Position numbers and translations under genes: made by a program. The notes under the pieces are model-generated. The model worked only from the letters and a program-made list of their open reading frames with translations, was not told where the DNA came from and searched no databases. DNA of 64,000 nt, taken from contig NZ_CP134494.1 of the NCBI RefSeq assembly GCF_031759225.1, forward strand, positions 3,098,501-3,162,500. The letters run 5' to 3'. Below, piece after piece: positions 1 through 9,801 of this stretch. How positions within the stretch are numbered: the first letter of the stretch is position 1; each line of letters begins with the position of its first letter. This DNA comes from Mesobacillus jeotgali. Lineage in GTDB: Bacteria > Bacillota > Bacilli > Bacillales > Cytobacillaceae.

Positions 1-182
1 TCAGAAAGTGGTCTGATTGTATCGATCGCTCTTTTAAAAGGACTTGAATAGATGATGTCTATTTCTTTTTGCTTGAAAAAGTCAACGAGCGCCAGTGCCT
101 GTTTCCTGCCCTGTTCAGTCAGGGGAGATTCAACAGGCTGTCCGGCAGCACTTGCATGTCGTACAAGATAGATTGTTTTCAT
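1..182 (-). CDS. Histidine phosphatase family protein, N-terminal part (cut by window edge)
   Basis: The reverse strand reads MKTIYLVRHASA from an ATG at 182 and stays open to the window edge, giving about 60 residues. The RHA motif near residues 8-10 is the phosphohistidine signature of the phosphoglycerate mutase/histidine phosphatase superfamily. A later IIYSSPFKRAIDT segment matches the usual second conserved block of that family. The substrate cannot be told from this fragment. It may be a broad phosphatase or a phosphoglycerate mutase-like enzyme. It starts 17 nt downstream of the rnz stop, in the same direction, so the two are probably cotranscribed. Confidence 0.8.
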   Translation of the reverse strand, partial: MKTIYLVRHASAAGQPVESPLTEQGRKQALALVDFFKQKEIDIIYSSPFKRAIDTIRPLS

Positions 183-199
183 ACATAACACCCCTTCAC

Positions 200-1129
200 T
201 CAGTCATGGTCATAAGAAACGGAGATTTCCATAAAATCTTCCGCGACTACCGTATTGGCAAACACGGTTCGAGCTTCCGCTTCAAGCTCCTGCCAGTCAT
301 TCCGGTCATATCTGGAGCTAATATGGGTCAGGCAAAGCTGTTTCACATCGGCATTCAATGCTGTTTCTGCAGCCTGCAGAGTGGTCGAATGAAAATATTC
401 ATAAGCAAGTGTGCCTTCATCTGCTGAAAAAGTTGCTTCATGGACGAGAAGGTCTGCATTTTGCGCAAGCAATGCAGCATTTTCACACACTCTTGTATCA
501 CCCAGAATCGTAACAACTCTGCCTTTTTGCGGCGGACCGACGAAATCCACAGGGTTGATGACACTTCCATCATCAAGCAGGATTTCTTCACCATTCTTGA
601 TTTTCCGGTAATCAGGCCCTGGTTTAACTCCCGCTGCCTGGAGCTTGTCTGCAAGAAGAGTGCCCGGACGGTCTTTTTCCATTACTCTATACCCATACGA
701 AGGAATTCCATGCTCCAGTAGCTTTGCTTCTACGATGAACTGTTCATCTTCAAAGATTACGCCTTCTTCCAGCTCGATGATTTCAATCGGATATTTCAAG
801 TAGGATTTACTAATTTTCAAAGATACCTCAATATACTCTTTAATCCCGGGAGGTCCATAAACGGTAACCATCGATTCCCCTCCCTGGAAGGAACGGCTGG
901 ACAGCAGTCCTGGCAAGCCATAAATATGGTCTCCATGCAGGTGGGTGATGAATATTTTCTCGATCCTGCGCGGCTTTAAGCTAGTATGTAGAATTTGATG
1001 CTGAGTTGCTTCGCCACAATCGAACAGCCAGACAGCTCCGCGCTCCTCCAGCAATTTCAATGCGATTGACGTCACATTCCTCAGCTTGGCCGGTACACCC
1101 GCACCTGTTCCAAGAAAAAACACATCCAT
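200..1129 (-). CDS. rnz: Ribonuclease Z (tRNA 3'-processing endonuclease)
   Basis: This 309-residue metallo-beta-lactamase-fold enzyme has the usual length for short-form RNase Z. Such enzymes cut the 3' trailer from tRNA precursors that lack an encoded CCA. The zinc-binding HLHGDH motif lies at residues 63-68. A further GDTR segment and a C-terminal HISSRY segment supply the remaining expected metal ligands. The ATG at 1129 follows a good GGGAGG site. It is divergent from zwf, and rnz next to zwf is the order seen in B. subtilis (yqjK, zwf). Confidence 0.95.
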   Translation of the reverse strand: MDVFFLGTGAGVPAKLRNVTSIALKLLEERGAVWLFDCGEATQHQILHTSLKPRRIEKIFITHLHGDHIYGLPGLLSSRSFQGGESMVTVYGPPGIKEYIEVSLKISKSYLKYPIEIIELEEGVIFEDEQFIVEAKLLEHGIPSYGYRVMEKDRPGTLLADKLQAAGVKPGPDYRKIKNGEEILLDDGSVINPVDFVGPPQKGRVVTILGDTRVCENAALLAQNADLLVHEATFSADEGTLAYEYFHSTTLQAAETALNADVKQLCLTHISSRYDRNDWQELEAEARTVFANTVVAEDFMEISVSYDHD

Positions 1130-1386
1130 AATCCTAACATCCTCCCGTACAAAACGCCTGCAATCCTGGCAGGCAGGTTCATTATTCCTTTCAATATATC
1201 ACAACTGCCATTATTCCTCTAAAACAAACACCGGATTTGAACAGAAAGGGATAGTTCCACTTAATTGGAACAAAACTAAGTACAGTTCAAACAGTTGCTA
1301 ATTGTTCTCGAAACAGATAAAATTTTGTATTTGTAGAGTGTTTTTTTACATACATTTAAATTCACATAAAAGAGAGGTTCTATATT

Positions 1387-2889
1387 GTGGCACATACCGA
1401 AAAACCAACAGCTTTAATTATGATCTTCGGAGCTACGGGAGACCTGGCAAACCGTAAATTGTTTCCTTCCCTCTATAATTTGTTTGAAAAAGGAAAACTG
1501 GACAGATTCGCGGTCGTTGGCGTTGCCCGCCGAGCACTTTCAAATGAAGAATTCCAGCTTAAGGTAAAAGAGTCTGTTAAGGAGAATGGGGAGACAGATC
1601 CAAAGGCCGATCTCGACGAGTTTGTCTCCAAGTTTTATTATCATTCCCATGATGTAACTGATTCTAGTTCTTATCTTGCCCTGGGAAAGCTTTCGGAAGA
1701 ATTGGACAGCCACTATGGACTTAACGGCAATAGGATTTTTTATCTGGCAATGGCACCAGAATTCTTTGGGACAATTGCCGAGCACTTAAAGAAGGATAAG
1801 CTTACCGATGTTTCCGGCTTCAAGCGCCTGGTCATTGAGAAGCCGTTCGGACATGATCTTGAGTCAGCCAAAGTATTGAACAAGCAAATCCGGACCGCTT
1901 TTACAGAAGATGAAATTTACCGGATTGACCACTACCTTGGAAAAGAAATGGTCCAAAATATCGAAGTCATCCGTTTCGCGAATGCGATGTTTGAACCACT
2001 CTGGAATAACCGCTACATTTCAAATATCCAGGTGACATCCAGCGAAACTCTTGGAGTCGAAGAACGCGGGCGATATTACGAGAAAAGCGGTGCACTAAGG
2101 GACATGGTCCAGAACCATATGCTGCAAATGGTTTCCTTGCTAGCGATGGAGCCGCCGATCAAGCTGACGACTGATGAAATCCGTTCGGAAAAAGTTAGAG
2201 TTTTCCGTGCCCTCCGCCCAATAAAGGACGGTGAGGTCAATGAATACTTTGTTCGCGGACAGTATGACAAAGGCGTCATGAACGAAAAAGAAGTACCTGC
2301 TTACCGCCAGGAAGAGATGGTTGATCCTGAATCCAATACAGAAACATTTGTAGCTGGAAAGCTAATGATTGATAACTTCCGCTGGGCTGGAGTTCCATTC
2401 TATATCCGTACTGGAAAAAGGATGAAGGCCAAGTCCACAAAAATCGTGATTCAATTCAAAGATATCCCGATGGATCTGTATTATCAGCCAGAAAAGACCG
2501 TCAATCCCAATTTGCTTGTGATTCATATCCAGCCCGAAGAAGGGATCACGCTCCATCTGAATGCAAAGAAATCCGGCCAGGGAGATGCTACTCCTGTGAA
2601 ATTGAATTACGCCAATAAAGGCATTGACGGACTGAATACGCCGGAAGCTTATGAAAAACTGCTGTATGATTCATTGCGCGGTGATGCTACAAACTTCACG
2701 CATTGGGATGAAGTCGCATTATCGTGGAGTTTCGTTGATAATATTTCAAAAGTCTGGGAAAACACGAAGGAACCGTCATTCCCGAACTACGCATCAGGTT
2801 CAATGGGTCCCGATGCAGCAGACAAACTGCTTGAGCAAGACGGGTTCTTCTGGTGGCCATTCAATGACATCGACGTAGAAAATTGTTAA
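1387..2889 (+). CDS. zwf: Glucose-6-phosphate 1-dehydrogenase
   Basis: This 500-residue protein catalyses the first, NADP-reducing step of the oxidative pentose phosphate pathway (glucose-6-phosphate to 6-phosphogluconolactone). An N-terminal nucleotide-binding GATGDLA motif lies near residues 15-21. The signature RIDHYLGKE with the catalytic histidine lies near residues 179-187. The start is GTG, preceded by AGAGAGG eight bases upstream. The gene for the next dehydrogenase, gnd, lies 2.1 kb away on the other strand. A perfect terminator hairpin follows the stop codon. Confidence 0.97.
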   Translation: MAHTEKPTALIMIFGATGDLANRKLFPSLYNLFEKGKLDRFAVVGVARRALSNEEFQLKVKESVKENGETDPKADLDEFVSKFYYHSHDVTDSSSYLALGKLSEELDSHYGLNGNRIFYLAMAPEFFGTIAEHLKKDKLTDVSGFKRLVIEKPFGHDLESAKVLNKQIRTAFTEDEIYRIDHYLGKEMVQNIEVIRFANAMFEPLWNNRYISNIQVTSSETLGVEERGRYYEKSGALRDMVQNHMLQMVSLLAMEPPIKLTTDEIRSEKVRVFRALRPIKDGEVNEYFVRGQYDKGVMNEKEVPAYRQEEMVDPESNTETFVAGKLMIDNFRWAGVPFYIRTGKRMKAKSTKIVIQFKDIPMDLYYQPEKTVNPNLLVIHIQPEEGITLHLNAKKSGQGDATPVKLNYANKGIDGLNTPEAYEKLLYDSLRGDATNFTHWDEVALSWSFVDNISKVWENTKEPSFPNYASGSMGPDAADKLLEQDGFFWWPFNDIDVENC

Positions 2890-2892
2890 AAT

Positions 2893-2928
2893 ACAAAAAT
2901 CCCGCCTGTTAACAGGCGGGATTTTTGT
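2893..2928. terminator. Bidirectional terminator between zwf and the zinc-ribbon gene
   Basis: An uninterrupted inverted repeat of 18 bp per arm (2893-2910 and 2911-2928) has a CCCGCCTGTT core flanked by A-rich and T-rich ends. It can serve zwf on the plus strand and the converging gene ending at 2940 on the minus strand. Confidence 0.9.
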
Positions 2929-2939
2929 ATTTGCACTGG

Positions 2940-3146
2940 TCAGCCTCCAAAAAAGAAATCAAGGATATTAGAGCCAGCAGATGCATTCTTATTATAGAAC
3001 TCTGAGTATCCGCAATTCTTGCAGTAAACGACGGTGAATTGATTATTCTGGATATCAAACATCTTAGATAAGCCTGTTCCGGTCATTGCCACATCTTTCT
3101 GCCCTGCATCTCTGCTTCCGCATTTAATACAGCCATTTCCTTTCAT
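2940..3146 (-). CDS. Small zinc-ribbon protein, predicted nucleic-acid-binding
   Basis: This is a short protein of about 68 residues with two CxxC pairs (CIKCG near the start and CKNCGY near residue 45), a typical zinc-ribbon spacing. It ends in a hydrophobic, glycine-rich tail (ILDFFFGG). It resembles the Bacillus family of predicted Zn-ribbon nucleic-acid-binding proteins, whose exact role is not established. An upstream ATG at 3155 abuts the GGGAG site, so the ATG at 3146, about ten bases from that site, is the better start. It converges with zwf. Confidence 0.75.
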   Translation of the reverse strand: MKGNGCIKCGSRDAGQKDVAMTGTGLSKMFDIQNNQFTVVYCKNCGYSEFYNKNASAGSNILDFFFGG

Positions 3147-3338
3147 GTAATCCATCTCCCTTTTTTAAGCTATATTACATTTACGCATCAAGCAATGTTT
3201 GGTTTCACTTTTTTCATCATTCTAACAGCTCACCTTACTCTCGTTAACGATGAGGGCAAGTTAATGCTCCTGGCCTACATAAAAATCACCGAAAAAGGAT
3301 AACTTATGTTTGTTCTATTACAGACTAGAGGTGGCAGC

Positions 3339-4073
3339 ATGGAGTGGTTTGGTCATAGCAATAAAGCTTTTACCTTTGACATGTTTTCTTTGAGTCATTT
3401 TGTGACTCTGACTATCTTTTTTTTCATTAGCACTTTCATTTTCATTCATCGAAAGAAATTAAGTGATAAGCGATGGAGGAAAGCCGAGCTGGCCACAGCC
3501 CTATCATTAATATTGATCGAGATCACCAACCATCTTTGGATGTACAAGCATGCTGTCTGGAAATTTGGACGGTCAATGCCGCTGGAATTATGCAATATCG
3601 GGCTTTTGCTCGCGATCGGTTTATTACTGACCAGGAAAAAAATACTGTTTGAGCTTTTATTTTTCATTGCTTTATTAGGGGCAACACAAGCTATAATAAC
3701 ACCTGCATTAACCTATGATTTTCCCCACTTCCGATTTTTCCACTTTTTCTATGCCCATATGATGATTGTTTGGGTGACTCTGTATTTTTTATGGGCTAAA
3801 GGTTTTTATCCTACTTTCAGTTCAGTCATAAAAGTAGTTCTCTTTATAAACCTGCTGCTGCCAGCTATCCTGTTCATTAATAAGACAGCTGACGGAAATT
3901 ACTGGTTTTTGCGCCATAAACCGAAGAGTCCAAGCTTCATGGACTTACTCGGCCCCTACCCATGGTACATCTTTTCTTTGGAAAGTTTATTGGTGATTTT
4001 AAGTTTAATTGCATGGCTGTGCATGCGAAGCTGGCTAAGAGGTGAGAAAAAAAGCTCTTATTCAGAGTCATGA
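3339..4073 (+). CDS. TIGR02206/YwaF-type integral membrane protein
   Basis: About 244 residues make up a multi-pass membrane protein with six to seven hydrophobic segments (for example FVTLTIFFFISTFIFI, and a segment near the C terminus). Conserved charged and polar residues sit between them, including an ALTYDFPHFRFFHFFYAH block. It looks like the YwaF/TIGR02206 family, whose function is unknown. The ATG at 3339 has an AGAGGTGG site seven bases upstream, so it is preferred to the ATG at 3306. It sits as an extra gene between zwf and gnd. Confidence 0.8.
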   Translation: MEWFGHSNKAFTFDMFSLSHFVTLTIFFFISTFIFIHRKKLSDKRWRKAELATALSLILIEITNHLWMYKHAVWKFGRSMPLELCNIGLLLAIGLLLTRKKILFELLFFIALLGATQAIITPALTYDFPHFRFFHFFYAHMMIVWVTLYFLWAKGFYPTFSSVIKVVLFINLLLPAILFINKTADGNYWFLRHKPKSPSFMDLLGPYPWYIFSLESLLVILSLIAWLCMRSWLRGEKKSSYSES

Positions 4074-4095
4074 GTGGATTTATTGATTGTACCTA

Positions 4096-4125
4096 TAAAA
4101 GGCTTGCGGAAGAACTCCGCAAGCC
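4096..4125 (-). terminator. Terminator of the carboxylesterase gene
   Basis: A ten-base-pair stem (GGCTTGCGGA at 4101-4110 pairing with 4116-4125) is followed on the minus strand by TTTT, just beyond the esterase stop at 4146. Confidence 0.7.
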
Positions 4126-4145
4126 TCGAAGAAGCAAATCAGATA

Positions 4146-4889
4146 TCAACTAATTTTTTTTATGAATGCCAGTGTGTTATCGATGATCATTTGCTGGTCG
4201 TTATCAAGTGTAGCCACATGATAGCTCTCTTTAAGACGAAGGACCTCTTTTATTTCCGAGCTGATATCATTATAGATTCTTTGCGAGTTATCTGGCGGGA
4301 CAACATGGTCCTCATCCGAAACGAAAATTAAGGCTGGACAAGAAACTTTTGAGAGATTTTCTTTTACAGCTTTCATAAAAGGCAATATCTCTTTAATGGA
4401 TTGAACCGGGGTTTTTTCATAGGCAAGCTCTACAACTCCTGGCTTCTTGATGTCGGAACCAATGGCATCCAGGAATCTAGTTCCTTCCAACTGAAGGACC
4501 GGCTCCATTGCCGGAATATCAATAGCCGCATTGATCAGGACAATTCCCCTGATTTCAGGGTATTTTTCAGCCATGTATAAAGTCAGCGTTCCTCCCATTG
4601 ACAGTCCAGTTACAAAAATCTTATCACATCGTTCTTTTAGCCACTGAAACCCTTCTTCTACCGAAGCAATCCAATCCTGATAGGTTGTTTGTTCCATGTC
4701 CTCATAATGGGTTCCGTGCCCCTTCAATCGCGGTCCGCAAACAGTATATCCCGCAGCAGCGAATGCCTCGCCAAGCGGCCGCATACTCTGTGTAGAACCA
4801 GTGAAACCATGCGATACCAATATACCTACTGAACTCCCTTCAAAATAAAAGGGTTCCGCCCCCTTTAAAACTGGATAATCTTCTGCCAT
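4146..4889 (-). CDS. Alpha/beta-hydrolase, monoacylglycerol lipase / carboxylesterase type
   Basis: This 247-residue cytosolic alpha/beta hydrolase has its nucleophile elbow GLSMGG at residues 95-100 (Ser97). The likely acid Asp is in the SDEDHVVPP block near 192-196, and the catalytic histidine is in ESYHV near 224. Length and spacing fit the Bacillus monoacylglycerol lipase/Est family, which cleaves short- to medium-chain acyl esters. The physiological substrate cannot be read from sequence. The ATG at 4889 has a GGAGGG site seven bases upstream and is preferred to the start at 4919. Together with the two preceding genes it separates zwf from gnd. Confidence 0.88.
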   Translation of the reverse strand: MAEDYPVLKGAEPFYFEGSSVGILVSHGFTGSTQSMRPLGEAFAAAGYTVCGPRLKGHGTHYEDMEQTTYQDWIASVEEGFQWLKERCDKIFVTGLSMGGTLTLYMAEKYPEIRGIVLINAAIDIPAMEPVLQLEGTRFLDAIGSDIKKPGVVELAYEKTPVQSIKEILPFMKAVKENLSKVSCPALIFVSDEDHVVPPDNSQRIYNDISSEIKEVLRLKESYHVATLDNDQQMIIDNTLAFIKKIS

Positions 4890-4982
4890 ACTCAATCCCT
4901 CCAATCTTAATACCATCATTTAAAGGGTTCGACTGGGCCTTTTGAAAACCCTCCCTGCTGCTGAATAAACTTTTATAATATT

Positions 4983-5015
4983 AAAAAACACAGCGAACAT
5001 TAATAATTCGCTGTG
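4983..5015 (-). terminator. gnd terminator
   Basis: A stem CACAGCGAA/TTCGCTGTG (4989-4997 with 5007-5015) is followed by a run of six T on the minus strand, nine bases after the gnd stop. Confidence 0.85.
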
Positions 5016-5023
5016 CTTCTTTG

Positions 5024-6433
5024 TTATTCCATCCACTCAGTGTGGAAGATTCCTTCTTTATCAATTCGCTGATATGTGTGGGCACCGAAATAATCACGTT
5101 GCGCCTGGATCAGGTTGGCAGGCAGTGTTTCCGTCCGGTAGCTGTCGAAATAGGAAAGTGCAGCAGAGAAGCTTGGCACTGGAATTCCATTCATGACCGC
5201 AGCTGAGATTATTTCACGTAACGACTGCTGGTAGCTTTCTGCGATTTCCTTGAAATATGGATCGAGCAGTAGGTTTTTCAGAGCTGGATCGCGATCGTAT
5301 GCTTCTTTGATTTTTTGAAGGAACTGAGCTCTGATAATGCAGCCTCCACGGAAGATCATCGCAATATCGCCGTAATTCAGATCCCAGCCATACTCTTCGG
5401 ACGCCGCTCTCATTTGGGCAAATCCCTGTGCGTAAGAACAAATTTTGCTCAAATAAAGCGCCTTTCGAATTGATTCAATGAAGGCCTCACGATTGCCATC
5501 AAATGATCTAACTTCAGGACCAGAGAGTACTTTGCTTGCTTCCACACGCTCTTGTTTCATTGCCGAGATGAAGCGTGCGAAAACAGATTCAGTGATGATT
5601 GGCAGCGGCACCCCTAAATCAAGCGCACTCTGGCTCGTCCATTTCCCAGTGCCTTTTTGGCCAGCGGTATCGAGAATCATATCAACAAGCGGCTTGCCGG
5701 TTTCATCATCCTTCTTTGTAAAAATATCAGCCGTAATTTCAATCAGATAGCTATCAAGCTCACCTTTGTTCCATTCTGCAAATACTTCATGCAGCTCGTC
5801 AGCATTTAAGCCAAGTACATGCTTCAACATAAAATAGGATTCAGAGATCAATTGCATGTCTCCGTATTCTATGCCGTTGTGTACCATTTTTACATAATGT
5901 CCTGCACCATCCGGACCGATGTAAGTAGTACATGCTTCACCATTGACCTTTGCAGCGATATCCTGGAAGATTGGGGCCACCAGGTCATACGCTTCTTTTT
6001 GTCCGCCAGGCATGATGGAAGGTCCGTGAAGTGCCCCTTCCTCCCCGCCAGATACGCCAGTGCCGATGAAGTGAAGACCGAGCTCGCGTAATTCCTGGTT
6101 ACGACGTTGAGTATCTGCAAAATATGTATTGCCACCGTCAATGATGATATCTCCCTTTTCCAGATGAGGTTTTAATTGTTCGATCGTCGCGTCCGTTGCG
6201 GCTCCCGCTTTTACCATCAGGAGGATTTTCCTTGGTTTTTCAAGAGATTGAACAAATTCCTCGATAGAATAAGTTCCGACGACCTTCTTGCCTTTCGTTT
6301 CCTCAAGCATTTCATCCGTCTTTTCCCTGGAGCGGTTATATACTGAAACAGAATAGCCTCTGCTCTCGATATTCATGGCGAGGTTCTTTCCCATGACAGC
6401 AAGGCCAATGACTCCGATTTGCTGTTTTGACAT
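5024..6433 (-). CDS. gndA: 6-phosphogluconate dehydrogenase, decarboxylating
   Basis: This enzyme oxidatively decarboxylates 6-phosphogluconate to ribulose 5-phosphate with reduction of NAD(P). The N-terminal Rossmann motif [12 protein letters not shown] binds the cofactor. The [11 protein letters not shown] block holds the catalytic lysine and substrate contacts, and a C-terminal tail with [14 protein letters not shown] sequence is typical of this family. Starting at the ATG at 6433 (AAGGGAAG upstream) gives 469 residues, the length of the B. subtilis enzyme. With zwf it supplies the oxidative pentose phosphate branch. Confidence 0.97.
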   Translation of the reverse strand: MSKQQIGVIGLAVMGKNLAMNIESRGYSVSVYNRSREKTDEMLEETKGKKVVGTYSIEEFVQSLEKPRKILLMVKAGAATDATIEQLKPHLEKGDIIIDGGNTYFADTQRRNQELRELGLHFIGTGVSGGEEGALHGPSIMPGGQKEAYDLVAPIFQDIAAKVNGEACTTYIGPDGAGHYVKMVHNGIEYGDMQLISESYFMLKHVLGLNADELHEVFAEWNKGELDSYLIEITADIFTKKDDETGKPLVDMILDTAGQKGTGKWTSQSALDLGVPLPIITESVFARFISAMKQERVEASKVLSGPEVRSFDGNREAFIESIRKALYLSKICSYAQGFAQMRAASEEYGWDLNYGDIAMIFRGGCIIRAQFLQKIKEAYDRDPALKNLLLDPYFKEIAESYQQSLREIISAAVMNGIPVPSFSAALSYFDSYRTETLPANLIQAQRDYFGAHTYQRIDKEGIFHTEWME

Positions 6434-6563
6434 ATGATAACTTCCCTTCATTTTAGAATAGGTTTTTAGACATACACACTAATTTAACAATGATAACAAA
6501 CTGATGCAAACAATCTGGTTTGTCCCTCTTTATTTTGACTTAACCTTGTTATGCTAAACGTCA

Positions 6564-7844
6564 TTAAAAATCTTTTTTCTCTCTTTTACGCCCCTGGAGG
6601 AAATCTTTATTGAAGCTCGTCCCAGCCCCCGGATTCTCGCTGGTTCGGGGCTTTTTCACCTGTGAACCTGCACTTTCAATGATGCTCTTGCCGTATTTCT
6701 CACGCAGCTGGCTCATCGTATTGATCAGCGGCTCCTTTTTCGCATCCAGCTCATAAGAAAAAAGGTCTAGCTGCTTGACAGCTTTATCTGCTTCAAGCAA
6801 GTCGGTTCCAGTAATTCCTAGCAGCCTGATAGGATCTCCATTCCAATGCTTCAAGAAAAGCGCTTTGGCGGCTGTGGCTATTTCGTCCTGCTTCGATACA
6901 GGGTTCTGCAGCTTCTGGCTCCTGGTGATCGTCTTCCTGTCCTTAAAGCGGATCGTCACACTAATGCTAGTCGCGACAGCTTCCTTCCTTTTCATCCTTG
7001 CCGCTACTTGCTCTGACAGCACATCAAGAACTTTCAGGAGCTCATGCTGATTCGAAATATCACGCGGCAGTGTAGTCGAGTTGCCTATGCTCTTGAAATC
7101 ATAGACAGAGTCGGGATCCACCCGGCGGTTATCCTGTCCATTTGCTCTTTCTTTCAATCTTAATCCATTGATGCCCAGGAGTCCTTTCAGCTGGATTTCA
7201 TTTGCTGCCGCCAATCCGCCTATTGTATGGATTCCAATACTTTTTAGTTTGTCCGCTGTTTTTGTTCCTACTCCATGCATTTCACCGACCTCAAGCGGCC
7301 AGAGGATCCGTGGGATTTCTCGCTTTCTTAAAACGGTGATTCCCATTGGCTTCTTCATATCGGAAGCCGTTTTCGCCAGGAATTTGTTTGGAGCCACCCC
7401 GATACTGCAGGGCAAGTCTAGCTGCTCATAAATTCTTTTTTGGATGCTTCCTGCGATTTCAAGCGGCGCCCCCAGTTCTGAGCAATCCGTTATATCCATA
7501 TATCCTTCATCAATGGAAACAGGTTCTACAACCTCTGTGTATTGGCGCAAAATATCGAACATTGCAGCTGATGCTGTACGGTATCTATCAAAGTTCGGTT
7601 TCTTTATGATTAATTCGGGGCAAAGCTTTTTGGCTTCCCATAAAGGCATTGTCGTCTTGACGCCGAATTTCCTCGCTTCATAACTGCACGTGACAATAAT
7701 ACCGCGTCTTTCTTCTGGATTGCCGGCAATCGCGAGTGGCTTACCCTTCAATTCAGGATCGTAAGCCATTTCAACTGAGGCATAGAAGCTATTCATATCA
7801 ACATGCAAAATGACTTTGCCGTTCTTTGGATACATTTCTTTCAT
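6564..7844 (-). CDS. dinB: DNA polymerase IV (Y-family translesion polymerase)
   Basis: This distributive error-prone polymerase acts at stalled forks. HVDMNSFYASVE near the N terminus and the SIDEGYMD motif near residue 105 provide the catalytic acidic residues. A helix-hairpin-helix segment and a C-terminal little-finger domain follow. The ATG at 7844 gives 426 residues beginning MKEMYPKNGK and has a GGAAGTGGG site. The frame remains open upstream to 7895, so a 17-residue longer product cannot be excluded. The neighbours match B. subtilis yqjH (polY1) next to gndA. Confidence 0.93.
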   Translation of the reverse strand: MKEMYPKNGKVILHVDMNSFYASVEMAYDPELKGKPLAIAGNPEERRGIIVTCSYEARKFGVKTTMPLWEAKKLCPELIIKKPNFDRYRTASAAMFDILRQYTEVVEPVSIDEGYMDITDCSELGAPLEIAGSIQKRIYEQLDLPCSIGVAPNKFLAKTASDMKKPMGITVLRKREIPRILWPLEVGEMHGVGTKTADKLKSIGIHTIGGLAAANEIQLKGLLGINGLRLKERANGQDNRRVDPDSVYDFKSIGNSTTLPRDISNQHELLKVLDVLSEQVAARMKRKEAVATSISVTIRFKDRKTITRSQKLQNPVSKQDEIATAAKALFLKHWNGDPIRLLGITGTDLLEADKAVKQLDLFSYELDAKKEPLINTMSQLREKYGKSIIESAGSQVKKPRTSENPGAGTSFNKDFLQGRKREKKDF

Positions 7845-7970
7845 GATCCCACTTCCCAAATATACGTTCCCTTCTAGTGTATCAAAAAAACTCATTCATT
7901 ACTTATATCGGGCTTGAATTTAGGTTAAGGTGCAGTTTTGAACATTATGTGAAGAAAAGGCTTTAAACGT

Positions 7971-7996
7971 TTAATATTTTTATACAGAAACCGATA
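7971..7996 (+). promoter_or_regulatory. Candidate sigma-D (motility) promoter for the chemoreceptor
   Basis: TTAA at 7971-7974 is separated by 16 bases from CCGATA at 7991-7996. This resembles the sigma-D consensus (TAAA, 14-16 bases, GCCGATAT) that drives motility and chemotaxis genes. It lies about 40 bases upstream of a methyl-accepting chemotaxis protein gene. The -35 match is imperfect. Confidence 0.5.
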
Positions 7997-8034
7997 AATA
8001 ACCATGAGGATATAGAAAAGATGGGGGAATTTTT

Positions 8035-9747
8035 ATGCAGCATTGGTCTATTGGCAGAAAGTATGCAAGCGTTTTCGCATTCATTATGTTTATCTTTTTA
8101 GGCAGCTTCATTTATGTAACGACTGTTTTATCAAACCTTCAGAATGCAATCGACCTTGCCGAAGAAAAAAGTGATTATGCAATCATGATCAGTGAAATGG
8201 GGGCCACATTTCGCCAGAAGTATATCATTATCACAGACTACATAACCGAACCGAAACCAGAGCTTCTTACACTGTACAAAAAAGAAACTGATCAATTTAA
8301 CAGCTCTGCTGACAAGCTGAAAAACAACGTAAAAACAGAGGAAGCCAAAAGCTTGTTCAATGCAATTGTCCAAACAGATAAGCATATGGACAAAATCTGG
8401 GAAGATGAAATTTTAAGGACTGTTGAAAATTTCAAGACTAACGGCGAACAGGTTGATATTTTCACCCAAATCAGTCTGGCCAACAAGGCTGAAACGATTC
8501 GCGATATGAACATCGATAAGCTTAATGAACTCAGGACATCGATTCTTGATGAACGTACAAGGATCATGAAGGAAACTCATTCTACGATTGCCTCGATGAT
8601 ACGGAATACGTTCATTATTATCATATTAGCCTTTATCCTCTCTTCAGTAGCCATGTACTTTGTCTCTCGCAATATCAGCAAGAATCTCAAAAAAGTGGTA
8701 GCTTACTGTAAGAGACTCGCTAATGGTGAATTGAATGTCAAAGCATTGGAAGCGAAGAGTAAGGACGAAGTTGGGCAGATCATCCTCGCCATGAACCAAT
8801 TATCCGGGAACTTGAAAACTTCGATTTCCAGTATCCTGGCATCATCGGACCTGGTAAATGATATGTCTAGGAACCTAAAACTTAATGCGGAAGCCACGAC
8901 TGAAGCCAATAATGAAATTACTGCATCCATCATGCAGGTGGCATCTTCATCTGACGAACAAGTGAAAATTTCTGAACGTACAAATGAAGCGGTCGAAGAT
9001 GTATCTTCCCAATTAATTGAAGTCACCGGGTCGCTAAAAGAGACCCTTTATACAACCTCTAGCACGAAGGATAAAATCGAGGAAGGCAAACTATATGCAT
9101 TTAGTGTCACAGAACAAATGGACCAGATCAATGGAAAAGTGTCAGAATTAGCGAGTGTGATTCATTCACTGAAAAACAATTCTCTGGAAATTCATCGAAT
9201 CATCGAAATCATCACGGATATTTCAAATCAGACCAATCTGCTGGCATTGAATGCTGCAATTGAAGCAGCAAGAGCCGGGGAGCATGGAAAAGGTTTTGGT
9301 GTCGTCGCACAGGAGGTCCGCAAGCTCGCTGAACAATCAGCCGGTGCAGCAGACAGCATCCGTACCATCCTTGAGGAGACTGGAAAAGAAACGAATCAGG
9401 CCGTAAACGTCATGGATGAAAGCCAGACGACCGTACAAAAAGGAAATGAACTGGTTGAGAAAGTAGCGAAAATCTTCACTGAAATAGCGCAATCGATTGA
9501 GGAAGTCAGCTCGAAGGGAAACACAGTGAGCAGTGCTGTCATGAATGCAAATGAAAAGATGGAATCAATGGCTCAGTCAGCCAATGAAGTGATCACTGCT
9601 TCCTCTAGGTCTGCACTATTCTTGGAGCAGGTTGCCGCAACAACCGAAGAACAAAATGCTACAATGCAAGAGCTGTTAGAATCATCCAACAAGCTGTCCA
9701 ACATGGCCGAGGACTTGAGAAAGTCATTCTCCAGCTTCAAACTATAA
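8035..9747 (+). CDS. Methyl-accepting chemotaxis protein with extracytoplasmic sensor domain
   Basis: This 570-residue transmembrane chemoreceptor has a membrane segment near residues 12-31, an extracellular helical sensor of about 155 residues, and a second membrane segment near 190-211. A HAMP linker and a long cytoplasmic methylation and signalling coiled coil follow. The hairpin tip that binds CheA and CheW is visible as [19 protein letters not shown] near residue 396. The ligand cannot be inferred. The sensor looks like a four-helix bundle. It converges with a CheW-like gene across a shared terminator, and both lie outside the usual yqj gene order. Confidence 0.93.
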   Translation: MQHWSIGRKYASVFAFIMFIFLGSFIYVTTVLSNLQNAIDLAEEKSDYAIMISEMGATFRQKYIIITDYITEPKPELLTLYKKETDQFNSSADKLKNNVKTEEAKSLFNAIVQTDKHMDKIWEDEILRTVENFKTNGEQVDIFTQISLANKAETIRDMNIDKLNELRTSILDERTRIMKETHSTIASMIRNTFIIIILAFILSSVAMYFVSRNISKNLKKVVAYCKRLANGELNVKALEAKSKDEVGQIILAMNQLSGNLKTSISSILASSDLVNDMSRNLKLNAEATTEANNEITASIMQVASSSDEQVKISERTNEAVEDVSSQLIEVTGSLKETLYTTSSTKDKIEEGKLYAFSVTEQMDQINGKVSELASVIHSLKNNSLEIHRIIEIITDISNQTNLLALNAAIEAARAGEHGKGFGVVAQEVRKLAEQSAGAADSIRTILEETGKETNQAVNVMDESQTTVQKGNELVEKVAKIFTEIAQSIEEVSSKGNTVSSAVMNANEKMESMAQSANEVITASSRSALFLEQVAATTEEQNATMQELLESSNKLSNMAEDLRKSFSSFKL

Positions 9748-9752
9748 AAGGA

Positions 9753-9794
9753 AACAAGCTGACCCGGATTAGATGGGGTCAGCTTGTTTATTTT
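9753..9794. terminator. Terminator shared by the chemoreceptor and CheW-like genes
   Basis: A thirteen-base stem (AACAAGCTGACCC with GGGTCAGCTTGTT) sits between the converging stops and has T-rich sequence on the plus side. Confidence 0.85.
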
Positions 9795-9801
9795 GATGCC
9801 A

